From Anaeromyces robustus (taxonomy: Eukaryota; Neocallimastigomycota; Neocallimastigomycetes; Neocallimastigales; Neocallimastigaceae), in the NCBI GenBank assembly GCA_002104895.1, contig MCFG01000385.1, forward strand, positions 32,501 through 64,609: 32,109 nucleotides of DNA, written 5' to 3'. Below the pieces are notes generated by a model. It searched no databases and was not told the DNA's origin. It saw nothing but the letters and a program-made list of their open reading frames with translations. The first letter of the stretch is position 1; every line of letters begins with the position of its first letter. Positions 10,503-22,474 of the stretch are shown here, in pieces. The position numbers and the translations under genes are program-made.

Positions 10503-11149
10503 TTAATAATAATAATAATAATAATATGAAGTTGAATAACAACATGAATAATATGAATAATATGAATAATATGAATAATATGAATAATATGAATAATATG
10601 AATAATATGAATAATATGAATAATATAAATAATATAAATAATATGAATAATATGAACATAAATTTGAATAATATGGCAAATATAATGCATGGAAGAGTTA
10701 AACCTAATAATAATAAAAATAATAAAGTAATGAACATAACAAATATGAAAGATAATCGTAAAAAGCCAAATCCAATATCAAATAATAGTTCTAATTCAAA
10801 TAATGACAATCCTACAACTATAGAAATTACCACTTTATTAAATATTATGGATTTCCAAAGTGGTAAAATGAAAGGTTTAGAACATAAACGTCAACCTAAT
10901 CCTACACGTAAAATAAATCAAAATATAAATACCCCAGTTCCTACTAATAAAAGTCCAGGAACAAAATCAGCATTTATGATTAAAAGTCCATGTTTAACTA
11001 AAAATGATAATATTAATAATAATTTAAATAATAATAACAATATGATGATGATGAAAGATACCAATTTAATGAAATCAGAAGATAAGAATCAAATTAAAAA
11101 TAAAAAAGTAACTAATAGTAAAATTTTAAAAAAGGCAGTTAAAAAATAA
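5167..11149 (+). CDS. ALIX/Bro1/Rim20-type protein with Bro1 domain, V-like domain, three PSAP motifs and Asn-rich tail (15 exons)
   Basis: Exons: 5167-5398, 5601-5715, 5765-5945, 6076-6124, 6280-6410, 6564-6723, 6942-7569, 7797-8013, 8206-8334, 8434-8590, 8718-8782, 8904-9035, 9180-9274, 9373-9968, 10101-11149. They join into 1311 residues; family members have about 800-870. The Bro1 domain starts near LSIPLK (34-39) and contains KFPFG, IEFSWSEAF, YEKASTLFNLAAL and LLAQAQE (275-281). Residues about 499-763 are helical, Lys/Glu/Leu-rich and fit the V domain. Residues 828-841 hold three PSAP motifs, the known TSG101/Vps23-binding signal of ALIX. An Asn-rich tail follows. Such proteins recruit ESCRT-III to endosomes and, as Rim20/PalA, serve pH signalling; which paralogue this is remains open. 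Uncertain points: exon 9 could start at 8140 (22 extra residues), and exon 15 could be a separate gene, with this one then ending at 10003. Confidence 0.88.
9563..9604 (+). other. Triple PSAP late-domain cluster in the Bro1 protein
   Basis: Codons 9563-9574, 9581-9592 and 9593-9604 each encode Pro-Ser-Ala-Pro, the last two back to back. They lie in a short Pro-rich segment between the V-like domain and the Asn-rich tail, where animal ALIX carries its TSG101-binding PSAP. Binding to the Vps23 UEV domain is inferred from that family. Confidence 0.8.
10460..10625. repeat. AAT runs and 9-bp ATGAATAAT tandem repeat in exon 15
   Basis: Two AAT tracts (about 10460-10527) are followed by an array of the 9-bp unit ATGAATAAT (about 10541-10625). 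They encode poly-Asn and then Asn-Asn-Met repeats in the tail of the Bro1 protein. Units stay in multiples of three, so the frame survives, and length is probably variable between strains. Confidence 0.85.
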
Positions 11150-11202
11150 ATAAATAAATAAATATAAATAAATAAATAAATAAATATAAATAAATAAATA
11201 AA
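11147..11202. repeat. TAAA tetranucleotide array at the Bro1-gene stop
   Basis: The stop codon of the Bro1-type gene is the first TAA of a TAAA/TATAAA array running about 55 bp into the 3' flank. The array supplies stop codons in every frame. Confidence 0.7.
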
Positions 11203-11747
11203 AATTAATAATTAATTAATAATAAAATAAATTATAATTATATTCACTTGTTGTAATTTATATAATTATCAAGCGTATTATTGAGAAAATCTTTATATAT
11301 AAATTAATAATAAAACTATTTTATTATAATTTATATTAAATTATAATAGATTAATATGTATATTATTCTTATTTACATTAAATCCTTACCTTTTTAATAT
11401 ATATACATTCATACATATAATTAGTAAATTTAATCAAATATCAAATATAATTTATACTAATAAAAGAAAAAAAAAATAAATAAAAATAAAAAGAAAAAAA
11501 AGGAAAAACCTGTAAAGATATATCTTTAAATTCTATATATTCTAAAGATAAATTTATGTATTTAAAAAAGAATATATATATATATAATAATAATAATTAA
11601 AATTAATATAAAAATATATTTTATACATTTCAATAATATTCTTAATGTTAATATTAATATTATTATTTATTATTATTTATTATTTTACTTTATTATGTTT
11701 TTTTTTTTTTTGTTTTTTGTTGTTTTAATTTTGGGTTTAGTTATGCT

Positions 11748-11792
<45 letters not shown>

Positions 11793-12074
11793 TTGTTTTG
11801 CATTAATTAATAATATTTTATATATATATAAAAAAAATTAAAATAATTTAAAAAAAAAAAAAAAAAATAAAAATAAAAAAAAAAGTTATTTTTTTTTTTG
11901 AATATACAATGATTATTATACTAGTTAATATACTTTAAATTAATAAAATGGTAGGAAAAGAAAAATGAATATATATATATATATATATATAAAGATTATT
12001 AATTTGTTTTTCATTAATTGTTATTTGCTTGCTTTGAAAAAAGAAATATAATTAATTATTATTACTAATTATTA

Positions 12075-12109
<35 letters not shown>

Positions 12110-12408
12110 TAATAAACTAATAATTATATAATAAATAATAAAGAAAAAAAAAAAAAATAAAAAAGTAAAATTAAATAAATATATGAATATATAAAGAAAA
12201 CAAAACAGAATAAAATAAAGTACAAAGTTTATATTATTTATTTGATATTGATATTTGATATATGCTTTTAATTTTAAAATAATACTTAATTAATTAATAA
12301 TGAAATAGTTAATAGTAATTTTTTTTTTTTTTAAAAAAAATATTGTATATATTTTATTGTTTATATAATGAGTTATTAAATAATGATGGCTTAATTTTAT
12401 TATTATAT
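11203..12408. other. Convergent intergenic spacer (Bro1 gene / FCP1)
   Basis: About 1.2 kb between the 3' ends of two converging genes. It is A/T only apart from a T30 run (11750-11779) followed by a short TG repeat to about 11793, and an ATT array near 12065-12110. No gene is seen; it must contain both polyadenylation regions. Confidence 0.65.
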
Positions 12409-14323
12409 TTATTGATTATTGTTATTAGTATTATTTTCATGTTCATTATTATTTCCTTTTTCATTTTCATTATCTTGAGTTTCTTCTTCTTCTTCTTCTT
12501 CTTCTTCTTCTAGCTCTTCTAATTCACTTTCTTCTTCAAAAGTTTCTATTCCCTCACTATCAACATTTTCCGATTTATCCACTTCACTTTCATCCTCAAT
12601 TCCAGATCCGTCATTATTATTTTCTGTATTCTCCGTTATTTCATTATCGTTATCTTCATTATTATCATTTTTATTAGAATTAGTATGTTGGTTATCTCCA
12701 TCGTCATTATCATCATCGTCTTCATCATCGTCATCTTCTTCCTCTTCTATTTCTTCATTTTCTGTAGATGTATTAATACTTTCATCATCCTTTTCTACCA
12801 TTGCTTCTAATTCAGCTTCTAAATCATTAGTGGCATCATCATTATCTTCACTATAATAGGCGTTACCACTATTGGTATCACTTTCACTATAAGATTGACT
12901 TACATCTTCTGAATCTTCATTTACAGATTGACTAACATCTTCTGAATCTTCTTCACTATTATCTGATGTATTATCATCATCATCATTGTCATTATCATTA
13001 TCATCATCATCATCTGAATTATCATCTGAATTATCATCATCATCATCATCATCATCGTCATCATCATTATTATCATCATCTTCAGAATCATCATTATCAA
13101 GATGTTGTTTCTTTTTTATATGTTGTTCACTTTCATCATCATCATCATCTCCTGAACTATCATTTAATTCATCATCGTCATCATCATCAGAATTATTACT
13201 ATCATCTGTTTTGGTGGAAGGTCTTTTTCTTTTTCCTATTTTTACTTTTTTAAAGTTTTCATCATTTTCATAATCTTCTAAATTAAATTGAACATCACCA
13301 TCCTTACTCATACTTGTTATCTTTATTTTTTTATTTCCATGATGATTACTATCATCATCATCATCATCGTCATCATCATCATCATCGTCATCGTCATCTC
13401 CTAATGAATAATTTGGATCTGGCATATTATCATCATCATCATCACTTCGTATTTCACTCTCATTGGTAAGACTATCATTATCATTTCCAAATTCACTATC
13501 TCCTATTGCTTCATCAATTTCCATATCCATATCATCCCACTCATTAGATAAATCACTTAAATTAACTAGAGGTTCAGTCATAATATCCCTTACCATTTTT
13601 TCATCATCTGTTAATATATCACCACCTATAGAGTGATAATTTGAAGATATATTAATATCATCATTATTATCTATAAAATCAAAAATTTTTGAATCATCTT
13701 CATATGCATTTTCTGGTTCAATTAAATATTTTGATTCATCTTCTAATTTCCAATTATATATTGATTGAAGTAACCTAAATAAAGCAAATATATATTTATA
13801 ATATAATATTATATTATATTTAATATAATTTTATTATTAATATTAAAATCTCTTATATATTATTAATATCAAAATACAAAAATAATAAAAAATAAATTAC
13901 CATTCTGGTTTTACAATTTTGATGCCAGGAATTTTTCTTGCTTGATTTACTTTTGTAGTGCCATTCTAATATGATGAATATTAACATAACAATATATTAA
14001 AAATAATAATTTATTTAATAAATATTTTATTCTATATATATATTTATATTTTATATATATATATATATAATTTTTTTATTTATATATATATATATATATT
14101 TTATATTTTAATATTTTTCATGTATTTATATTTATTTATATATTATATATTTTTACTTTTCCAGCTACTACATGTGTTAACTCAGGTACAACATTTGTAT
14201 AAGGTGTACCACCAAACATTATAGTTAAATTCCAAATATCAGTACTAAATTAACAATAAAAATCAAATAAATAAAATAATATATATATTTATGTTAAATA
14301 AATTATTTCATAAATTTAAAATA

Positions 14324-14354
<31 letters not shown>

Positions 14355-15064
14355 CGATATTCAAATCTATGTATCATCTATTTATAAAAAATTATATATA
14401 TAATTTACGTTATTGGATCTTGATTTAATGGAATAACACTACTAAAAAGAATCTTCTTTCCACTTAAAACTTTATGTCTCATAGTTTTCATAATATTTTG
14501 AACAGATACATTTTCTTCCTTTTTATCATAAGAAGAATAAAATGTATTATGGATATCTTTTAATACTTTTTTAACAACTTCTAATTCATGATCATTATCA
14601 ACAAGAATAGTACTTTTAGCTGTCAAATTTTGACCAGTAACCATTTTATCCTCTTTATTTTCCTCTTTATGTTCTTTATTTTCTTCTTTATTTTCTGTTA
14701 TTTCTTTTTCCTTACCCTTTTCTGTATCTTTTTTCTCTTTTTTCTCTATACTTTCTTTATTATCATTTATATTCATTGCTTTTAACTTTTTATAAAAAAA
14801 ATTATAATAAATATTAATGTTAACATCACTAATATTACTTTTAAAATTAAAATATTTATATTTGTTTAATTTATATAATTACTCTTTCTTGTTCTTGTAT
14901 TAATGTTGTATTATTAATATCACCAATACCGACAAAAAAATTATCTAAAAACATTTTAAAAATAATAAAATGTTATACGTTAAATTTTCATTTAGATTTA
15001 TATTCATTATTATTGTTATTAATTATTATGATTATTATTAATTATTATTATGATTATGATTATG

Positions 15065-15146
<82 letters not shown>

Positions 15147-17001
15147 TTATAAATATTTTAATTATAGTTACATGGTTGAACTTTAATAAGATTTTCAGAC
15201 CAACACCATACATCAGCACGATCATCTATAACTACTACCATTGATTGATCACATGGAAATAATCTTTGGATACTTTTTAATGCAAAACCTTTTTATTTAT
15301 CATTATAATTAATGTGGTTTTTAATATTTTTATTTTATTAATACACAATACAACAGGATAATAAATAAATTAATATTATATTAATTATATTAAAAATATT
15401 CTAAATGCATATTATTATTAAATAATATATTTATACTAACTTCCATTTTCATCTCTAGATAAAATTCTATTTCCAAAATATTCCGATGTTGGATCAATAA
15501 TTTTAGCTATTGTATTAGCATAACTTCTTGTACCCATAGTATATATATGTAATTCATAGTATTGATTAATTTCTTTTAAAAATTCGCGAACACCAGGACT
15601 ATATTATATAAAACATGATAATTTGTTTATTTCATTAATCCATATTCAAGAAATAAAAATAAAAATAAAAATAAAAATAAAAATAAAAATAAAAATAAAA
15701 ATAAAAATAAAAATAAAAATAAAAATAAAAATAAAAATAAAAATAAAAATAAAATAAAAATAAAAATAATATATTAATAATCATATTTAATTTTTTAATA
15801 TATTATAAATAATTAAATGTATACCGTAATTTAATATAATATATAGTTGCACTATCTCTATCTGGTAACACAAAATGATGAACATCCTAATTAATAATAA
15901 ATATTAAAAAAATTTTTTTTAATAAATTAAATATTTAATTATTTTCTATTTTTAAAGGCCTAGCAATAGAAAACAATAAACAGATAAATAAATAAATATG
16001 CATAAAAATTACTTTTAATGCTTCATAATTTGGATTATTAGGATCATTTTGCCATTCTTCAATAGTAGGATCAATTGTTGCATGTATAATAGTTTGATCA
16101 AGATCCAGTATTAATGATAATTTTCTTTGATTTAATAATCTAGTAGCATTTTCTTTTTCTAATCTTTGAGCTTCTTGTTGACTAACAAATAATTCTGAGG
16201 CATCATGAGTCATACGTATAGTAGCTCGACTTGAATCTGAACCAGCAAAATTATCACTTAAATAATTTATTTATAGAATAATTTATATTATTATAATAAT
16301 AAAAATAAAATAAAATAAAATAAAATAGAATAGAATAAAAATAAAAATAAAAATAAAAAATAGATTTAATTATATTATGTTCAGTTACTTATTATGAATA
16401 TAAATAAATATGCATATTATATAATTTATATTAATAAAACTTTATAATACATTGAGCAATCCTTTCCGCATAAACTACACATTCCTTTCCATTGTACTGC
16501 ATGACTACATGGCTCTATAACTTTTATAACAGCAAAACTAATATATTTTTATTATCAAAACATAAATAAAAAGTAAAATAAATTAATTATTTATAAATAT
16601 GTATATTAAAATTTTCTTACCCAAATAACATATTTCATTTAATACTATTTTTTATTAAATAGTAAATATATAATAATAATAAAAATAATAATAGTAATAA
16701 AAAGACTAGATAATTTATCTATAATATATATAATTATTTTTAATAATTACTTTTTAGTTTCTATAACTTGTCCAACTTTAATATTAACTTCCTGAATTTT
16801 CCCTAATACAGAACTTCTTAATTCTTCTATATTATTTTTTTCAAAAGAATTTAATTTACTGGTTTCTGGATTATCTTTTGAAATTTCATATAGACAAATT
16901 ACTGTATCTTTATCAATGTTTTGTTCCTTTTCAACTTTTACTGAAATAATTTTAGCTGGTAAATGTTTCTCAGGTATTTCTATTACGCTTGTAGTCTCCA
17001 T
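12409..17001 (-). CDS. FCP1: RNA polymerase II CTD phosphatase Fcp1 (11 exons)
   Basis: Exons in transcript order: 17001-16751, 16537-16451, 16256-16013, 15886-15825, 15598-15441, 15288-15172, 14944-14883, 14785-14409, 14244-14157, 13965-13901, 13774-12409. They join in phase into 958 residues; human FCP1 has 961. Residues 1-93 resemble the biotinyl-like N-terminus. CSHAVQWKGMCSLCGK (94-109) is the family Cys/His motif. LDLDQTIIHA holds the catalytic DxDxT motif (nucleophile Asp164, acid/base Asp166), and VVVIDDRADVW and FVGIGDIN complete the FCPH fold. A Lys/Glu-rich insert (about 328-380) precedes a BRCT domain (about 450-520). The C-terminal ~440 residues are extremely acidic, including a 16-Asp run. 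The enzyme removes phosphate, mainly from Ser2, on the Rpb1 tail and recycles the polymerase; acidic C-termini of Fcp1 bind TFIIF. The first in-frame ATG is used. Confidence 0.95.
15062..15145. repeat. ATT microsatellite in FCP1 intron 6
   Basis: About 84 bp of near-perfect ATT units inside the 227-bp intron 6 (14945-15171), making up over a third of it. It explains the poly-Ile frames on both strands. Confidence 0.9.
15651..15768. repeat. AAAAT pentanucleotide microsatellite in FCP1 intron 4
   Basis: More than 20 AAAAT units in tandem inside intron 4 (15599-15824), taking up about half the intron. On the transcribed strand it reads as a long ATTTT pyrimidine-rich array upstream of the exon 5 acceptor. 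Confidence 0.9.
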
Positions 17002-17371
17002 TTTTTTATTTTTTCTTTTTTTAAAAAAAAAACTTTTTTATTAGAACAAAAAATAAGAATGATTTATCTACTATTCAATTTTAAATTAATACTAAAATAT
17101 TGTCTTTATTTTTGTTATTATTAATTTTTTTAAGTATATGATTTTTATTATATTATATATTATATATTTTTTATTATTTTCTCCTTTGATAATTAATAAT
17201 TTTATTAAAGACCGTATTACACTTAAAATTAACTATTAGGAGTCCTTGTTAAGAATATTAAGATAAAGCACGTCAAATTTTATATATTCTAATTCATGTG
17301 CGAAAAATATTTATTCTAACTTATATAATATATAATTTTTTGATTATATTTTTTAACTATAATATAACACG

Positions 17372-17407
<36 letters not shown>

Positions 17408-18485
17408 GAATTAATTTATATAAAATTTTGTTATTTAAAAATATGCATATAAAATATATTGACTCAAATTAATAAATAAAAATAATATAACAAAAAATAT
17501 TGAAAAAAAATAAATTTATAATTTTAATAAAAATAAAATATTTATATTACATCTTTTATATGGTTCTAAGAGTACTTGAAAGTCAATTTGGAAATTGATC
17601 TTGTTATATTAAAAATATAAATATATTTATTAGTTTATTTTTTGTTTATATATAATATCTGTTTAAAATTTATTTTTAAAAATATTATACAATATAACAT
17701 GTTATTTGAAAGAAAAAAAATGAAAATAAGGAAACAAATTTATTTCAAATAAATAAATAAAAATAATACGTAACATTAATATATCAAATTAGTTTTTTCA
17801 AAAAAAAAAAATAATTGTATATATTTAATATTTATAAACAAATTATTTAATTTATTTATTGTACTCAAAAACAATATATATATTCTATATTCTATGACAA
17901 CAACAAAATGTTAAAATAATAATTAAAATAACTTTAAATGATGGTTAAACAATTATCAAAAAAGCGTTATAATATATATTTAAATGAAAATATTTATATT
18001 ATATAATAAAATATTTATATATATAAGAATACCTGTTTTAAATATTTTATATATTTTTAATATTATATACTTATTTACTTTTCCTTTTATTTAAAATTAT
18101 CTAATATTTACCTTTCAAAGAATTACCTACAATATATAACTAATTTTAAATTGGTGTTTTATATACAATTAATAAGGAAAAAAATATTATAAATATGTAT
18201 ATTAATATAGTTGAATTTTTGAAAAAAATTTTTATAAAAAAATTTTTTTTAAATAATAAATAAAATAAATTGATTAAATAAAAAATTAAAATTTAATTTT
18301 AACATCAATATAAAATATTTATATAATATTTTTTTTTATTTTTTTTACTTTTTATTTTTTTTACTTTTAAATATATACAAAATTTTTATATTTTACATTT
18401 TATATATAATATTTCATATTTTATATAATGCACATATTCTAGATTTTTTATTATGGAATTATAATAAATATACAATAATAATTAC

Positions 18486-18520
18486 ATAATAATATCATTT
18501 TTATAAAATGATATTATTAT
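18486..18520. repeat. Perfect 16-bp hairpin
   Basis: Arms 18486-18501 and 18505-18520 are exact reverse complements with a 3-base loop (TAT). An ATT run continues after the right arm. It could form an RNA hairpin or small cruciform; no function is visible. Confidence 0.6.
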
Positions 18521-19178
18521 TATTATTATTATTTAATATTAATATTATCATAATTAATGATTAATATAAAATAAACAATATCTATTTTTGAAGATAAATC
18601 AATAATATATAAAATTGAATAATAATAATAATAATTTAATAGTTAATAATTATTTAGATTATATATAATTAATATAAAAAGACCTTTTTAATAATCTTTT
18701 ATATATAAAATACCATTTTTAATGTATTTTTATACGCTTTGTAAATTTTATAAATTTAATAATATTAATATAATAATAATATAAAATATAATTGAATAAT
18801 TAACTAATAAATAATATATTCTTTTTTTTTTTTGTTTTTTTTTTGTTTTTTTTTTTTCTGTTTTTTTTCATTCTACATTCTATATGCTTAATTAACAAAA
18901 TATTGGAACTTATTTTGCTGATTACTGTTAAAAACTTTAATAATTAATTTAAAAATTATGTTTTATGTTTCATCCATTTTTGGATTAAACAAACTAATTA
19001 AAAAATTAATTATTATTATATATTAATTATTATCATATATTAATTATATTATTTAATTATATATTATTTAATTATATATTATGTAATATTATAATACTAT
19101 TATAATGATATATTATTTAATTATACATTATATTACTATTATATTATAGTTGAAATATAATTATATATTATTCTATTA

Positions 19179-19181
<3 letters not shown>

Positions 19182-19212
<31 letters not shown>

Positions 19213-19267
19213 TTATTTATTTATTTATTTCGTTATTATTTATTTATTATTTATTTATTATTTATTT

Positions 19268-19338
<71 letters not shown>

Positions 19339-19341
19339 TTA
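19182..19341. repeat. TTTA tetranucleotide array
   Basis: About 160 bp of ATTT units with scattered ATT units and one CG interruption near 19231. It is complementary in orientation to the AAAT array at 20243-20422. Confidence 0.85.
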
Positions 19342-20152
19342 CTTAATAAGTATTACTATATTTTAATATATTTAAATTTATATTAACAAAACTACATTTA
19401 AAAAGTATAAATATAAATATCTATCATTTATTAATATTTTGTTGTTTTTTTAATTATATATAATTATTAATTAGTATTATTAAAAAAATATTAAAATATT
19501 AAACTATATTAAATTTTATATCTCTGAAATTATTACAAACCTAATGATTTCTTTTTTATTAAAGTTATACCTTTTTTGATCCTCATATATCTAGTATTTA
19601 TCAGATAATTTCAGTCCTTTGAATAAAACCAACTTATAGAACAATCCTTTGATTCTATATTTTTTTTTGGTTGAATGAAATAAAAAAATTAAAAAATAAA
19701 AAGTAATTTAAAATTACGTTGTTTTATCATATTTGTTTGTATATATAATGTTTTATAGAAAATACAAAAATAAATTTAAATTTATATTTGATTATTTATA
19801 TATATAAGTAAATGTTATATATTAAAACAAGATATATATATGTTAGTAAATCAATGTATTATTTATATACATGTTACAGTAAAATTTTATTTATCATAGT
19901 TTTTATATATTTTTAAAAACCATATTATTTTTTTTATTTTTATGTATTATCTTTTTTTTTAATTTTAATTATCTTTTTTTTTTTTTTTTTTTTTTTTTTT
20001 TATTTTTATTTGTATTTTTTTGGGTCAATAAAGAAAAATTTTAATATACAATTTTAATAAGAATTATTAATGTTCTGAAATAGAAAGTGTTTGTACATTA
20101 TGTCTATGTGGTTAGATGTTTATAAAAAATACTTAAATTAAAAATATTAAAG

Positions 20153-20218
20153 TTGAGCATGCTTCACTTTAAAAAATTGAATTCTATTTCAATTTCTTAA
20201 TATGAAGCATTGCTCAAA
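20153..20218. repeat. Imperfect inverted repeat (long hairpin)
   Basis: The left arm from 20153 (TTGAGCATGCTTCA, ending AAATTGAA near 20181) pairs with a right arm beginning TTTCAATTT near 20187 and ending TGAAGCATTGCTCAA at 20218. The stem is about 30 bp with a few mismatches and one bulge, and the loop is about 6 bases. Unlike other palindromes here it contains real G/C pairs, so it is less likely to be chance. It could be a folded RNA, a tiny MITE-like element or a terminator-like structure. Confidence 0.55.
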
Positions 20219-20242
20219 TGTAACAAATATTTGACAAAATAT

Positions 20243-20262
20243 TAAATAAATAAATAAATTAA

Positions 20263-20322
<60 letters not shown>

Positions 20323-20347
20323 AAATAATAAATAAATAAATAAATAA

Positions 20348-20399
<52 letters not shown>

Positions 20400-20422
20400 A
20401 AATAATAAATAAATAAATAAAT
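20243..20422. repeat. AAAT tetranucleotide array
   Basis: About 180 bp of TAAA units with occasional TAA units. It is the reverse complement type of the array 0.9 kb to the left. Confidence 0.85.
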
Positions 20423-21248
20423 ATTTAATTAATTAATTAAAATACACATATATAAATAATATATTATAACAATTACAATTATGTATATTATTATAATTAC
20501 TTCATTATATATATCAAAGATTATCAAAAATTTATATTATAATATAATAAAAAAAAGATATATATTATATAAATATTAAATAGTTTTTCAAAATACAGAA
20601 TGTAAAAAATTATATTGTATTAAATTCTGTATTAATGTTAAGTACAATATTACAATAAAAATATTAGAATCATGTATACATTATAATTATTTTCTTATAT
20701 ATATTTGGATATAAATATTTAATTATTATCTTCCAATCATTTAATGATACAAATTGTTTTTTAAATAATGAAATTAAAGAATCGATTAATAAACAGAAAA
20801 TAAATAAATAAGTAAATAAATAAATATAAAAAAATTTCATGTATATTATATATGAAAAAAGTAAATAGTATTAATAATAATTGTAAATAATGAATATAAA
20901 TATAAATATAAATATAAATAGATTATATTTAAATTATATTGTAAATATATTAATAATTAATTATCATATATAATTACATTAATCATTAATTATAATATAA
21001 ATATATATCTGTATTTTTTTTTAAAACATTCCGCTTTTTTTTTTTTTTAATAATTTTTTTAATAATATTAGTATTATTAATACAAATATAGAAATTACAA
21101 AATTACTAATATATAATATTTAAGGCTTATTCTACGTTTGAGTTTGTGTATTAATATTAAAAGTGATTTTTCTTTTGTTAGAAATAATATTCTTACTTAA
21201 TATTTTTTTTTCTTTTTTTTACAGAATAATAAAATAGTTTTTATTGTA

Positions 21249-21276
21249 TTATAATGTTAAAAAAATAACATTATAA
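21249..21276. repeat. Perfect 11-bp hairpin with A6 loop
   Basis: TTATAATGTTA at 21249-21259 and TAACATTATAA at 21266-21276 are exact reverse complements separated by six A. It is a small stem-loop of unknown role. Confidence 0.55.
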
Positions 21277-21651
21277 CAGGTAAAATTATAATAATAATAT
21301 ATAAAAATAATCTATAGTTGATAACGATTATTTAATATTATTAGATTAAAAATTCTTATACTTTTTACTTAAATGTTTAATTTTAATTTATTCATATTCT
21401 TTAATATTACCATATTTATATATAAAAGAATTTTTCTTTTTTAATATATTTTTTATACATAATATAATATAATTTCGATTATTTTATATCATATTTAAAC
21501 GTATGTATATTTTAAAATATCTTATGAAAATTAAAGTTACTATATATATAAATATATATATAAAAGAAGGAATCCTTGAATAAAAAGTTTTTTTAAGTTT
21601 ATAAATAATATTTAAATATATACTGTTATATAAAATTTTTTTTATTTTTTA

Positions 21652-21783
21652 ATGGAAAATAATATTAATGAAAGATTTCATACTGATATTAATAATAATA
21701 ATAGAATTTTTAAAGTTGTTAGAAATAGAAATACAAATTTTTACCGTAAAAAAAAAGTTTTGACAGTAATGATGATTGAATAA
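21652..21783 (+). CDS. Small ORF of 43 codons, unknown
   Basis: ATG at 21652 opens 43 codons to TAA at 21781-21783. The product starts MENNINERFHTD, has an Asn run, then a basic stretch (RNRN, YRKKK) and ends LTVMMIE. The frame has more varied codons than the surrounding spacer. No family is recognised. It could be a microprotein, an exon of a larger gene with unseen neighbours, or chance. A poly(T) stretch lies just upstream. Confidence 0.2.
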   Translation: MENNINERFHTDINNNNRIFKVVRNRNTNFYRKKKVLTVMMIE

Positions 21784-22474
21784 AATAAACGTTCAAACTT
21801 TAATATTTATTTGTATTACATATATTAACTATTAACTGTAATTAATATTCATTTAGTAGATATTTTTTCTTATAATAAAAAAAAATAAAAAATAATAATT
21901 ATTGTATAATAATATTATTAATTCAAACTATTATGATTTAAGTATTGTAAAAGAAGAAAGCTATTATAATCTGTAAATTTATTTGAATTTTTTTTTTTTT
22001 TAATTTTAAATTTATTATGCAATAAAATTTTTTAATTAAAATTTAATTATAAAATAATTAATTTTTTTATTATATTTAAAATTAGATTATCAATTAAATC
22101 ATAGGCGAAGATTCATTAAAAATAGTTTATTTCATAATATTTTATAATAAGATTTAATATGGATTTTTAATATAAACAATCATTGATTATTGTTTTTCGA
22201 TTGTTTTTTTAACTTGAATATTATCTTGCTTTTCGTAAAGTATTATCGTTAATATTAAATTATCTATAGTATTAAAAGATTATATATATTTAGTAATTAT
22301 TAATAATAACAATAATAAAATAATAATAATTATAATAATAAAAAGTCATCACAATAGAATAGTAATAGAAAAAAAGAAAAAAGGGATAATAATTATAAGT
22401 AATATTTCAAAAATAAATGTTCTAACTAAAAAATATTTAATAAATAGATAGTAATTAAATTAAATAGTTTTTAA

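Noticed and set aside
10147-10833. Leu/Ile-rich minus-strand frames that look like membrane segments
   Set aside because: They are the reverse complement of poly-Asn and Asn-Asn-Met codons in exon 15 of the Bro1-type gene.
12966-13273. His-rich and Ser-rich frames on the + strand
   Set aside because: They are antisense shadows of the Asp codons (GAT/GAC) in the FCP1 acidic tail.
15019-15244. Poly-Ile frames on both strands
   Set aside because: They arise from the ATT microsatellite in FCP1 intron 6; the flanking FCP1 exon is in another frame.
15651-15768. Regular repeats considered as a CRISPR array
   Set aside because: It is a pentanucleotide microsatellite without spacers, in a eukaryotic intron.
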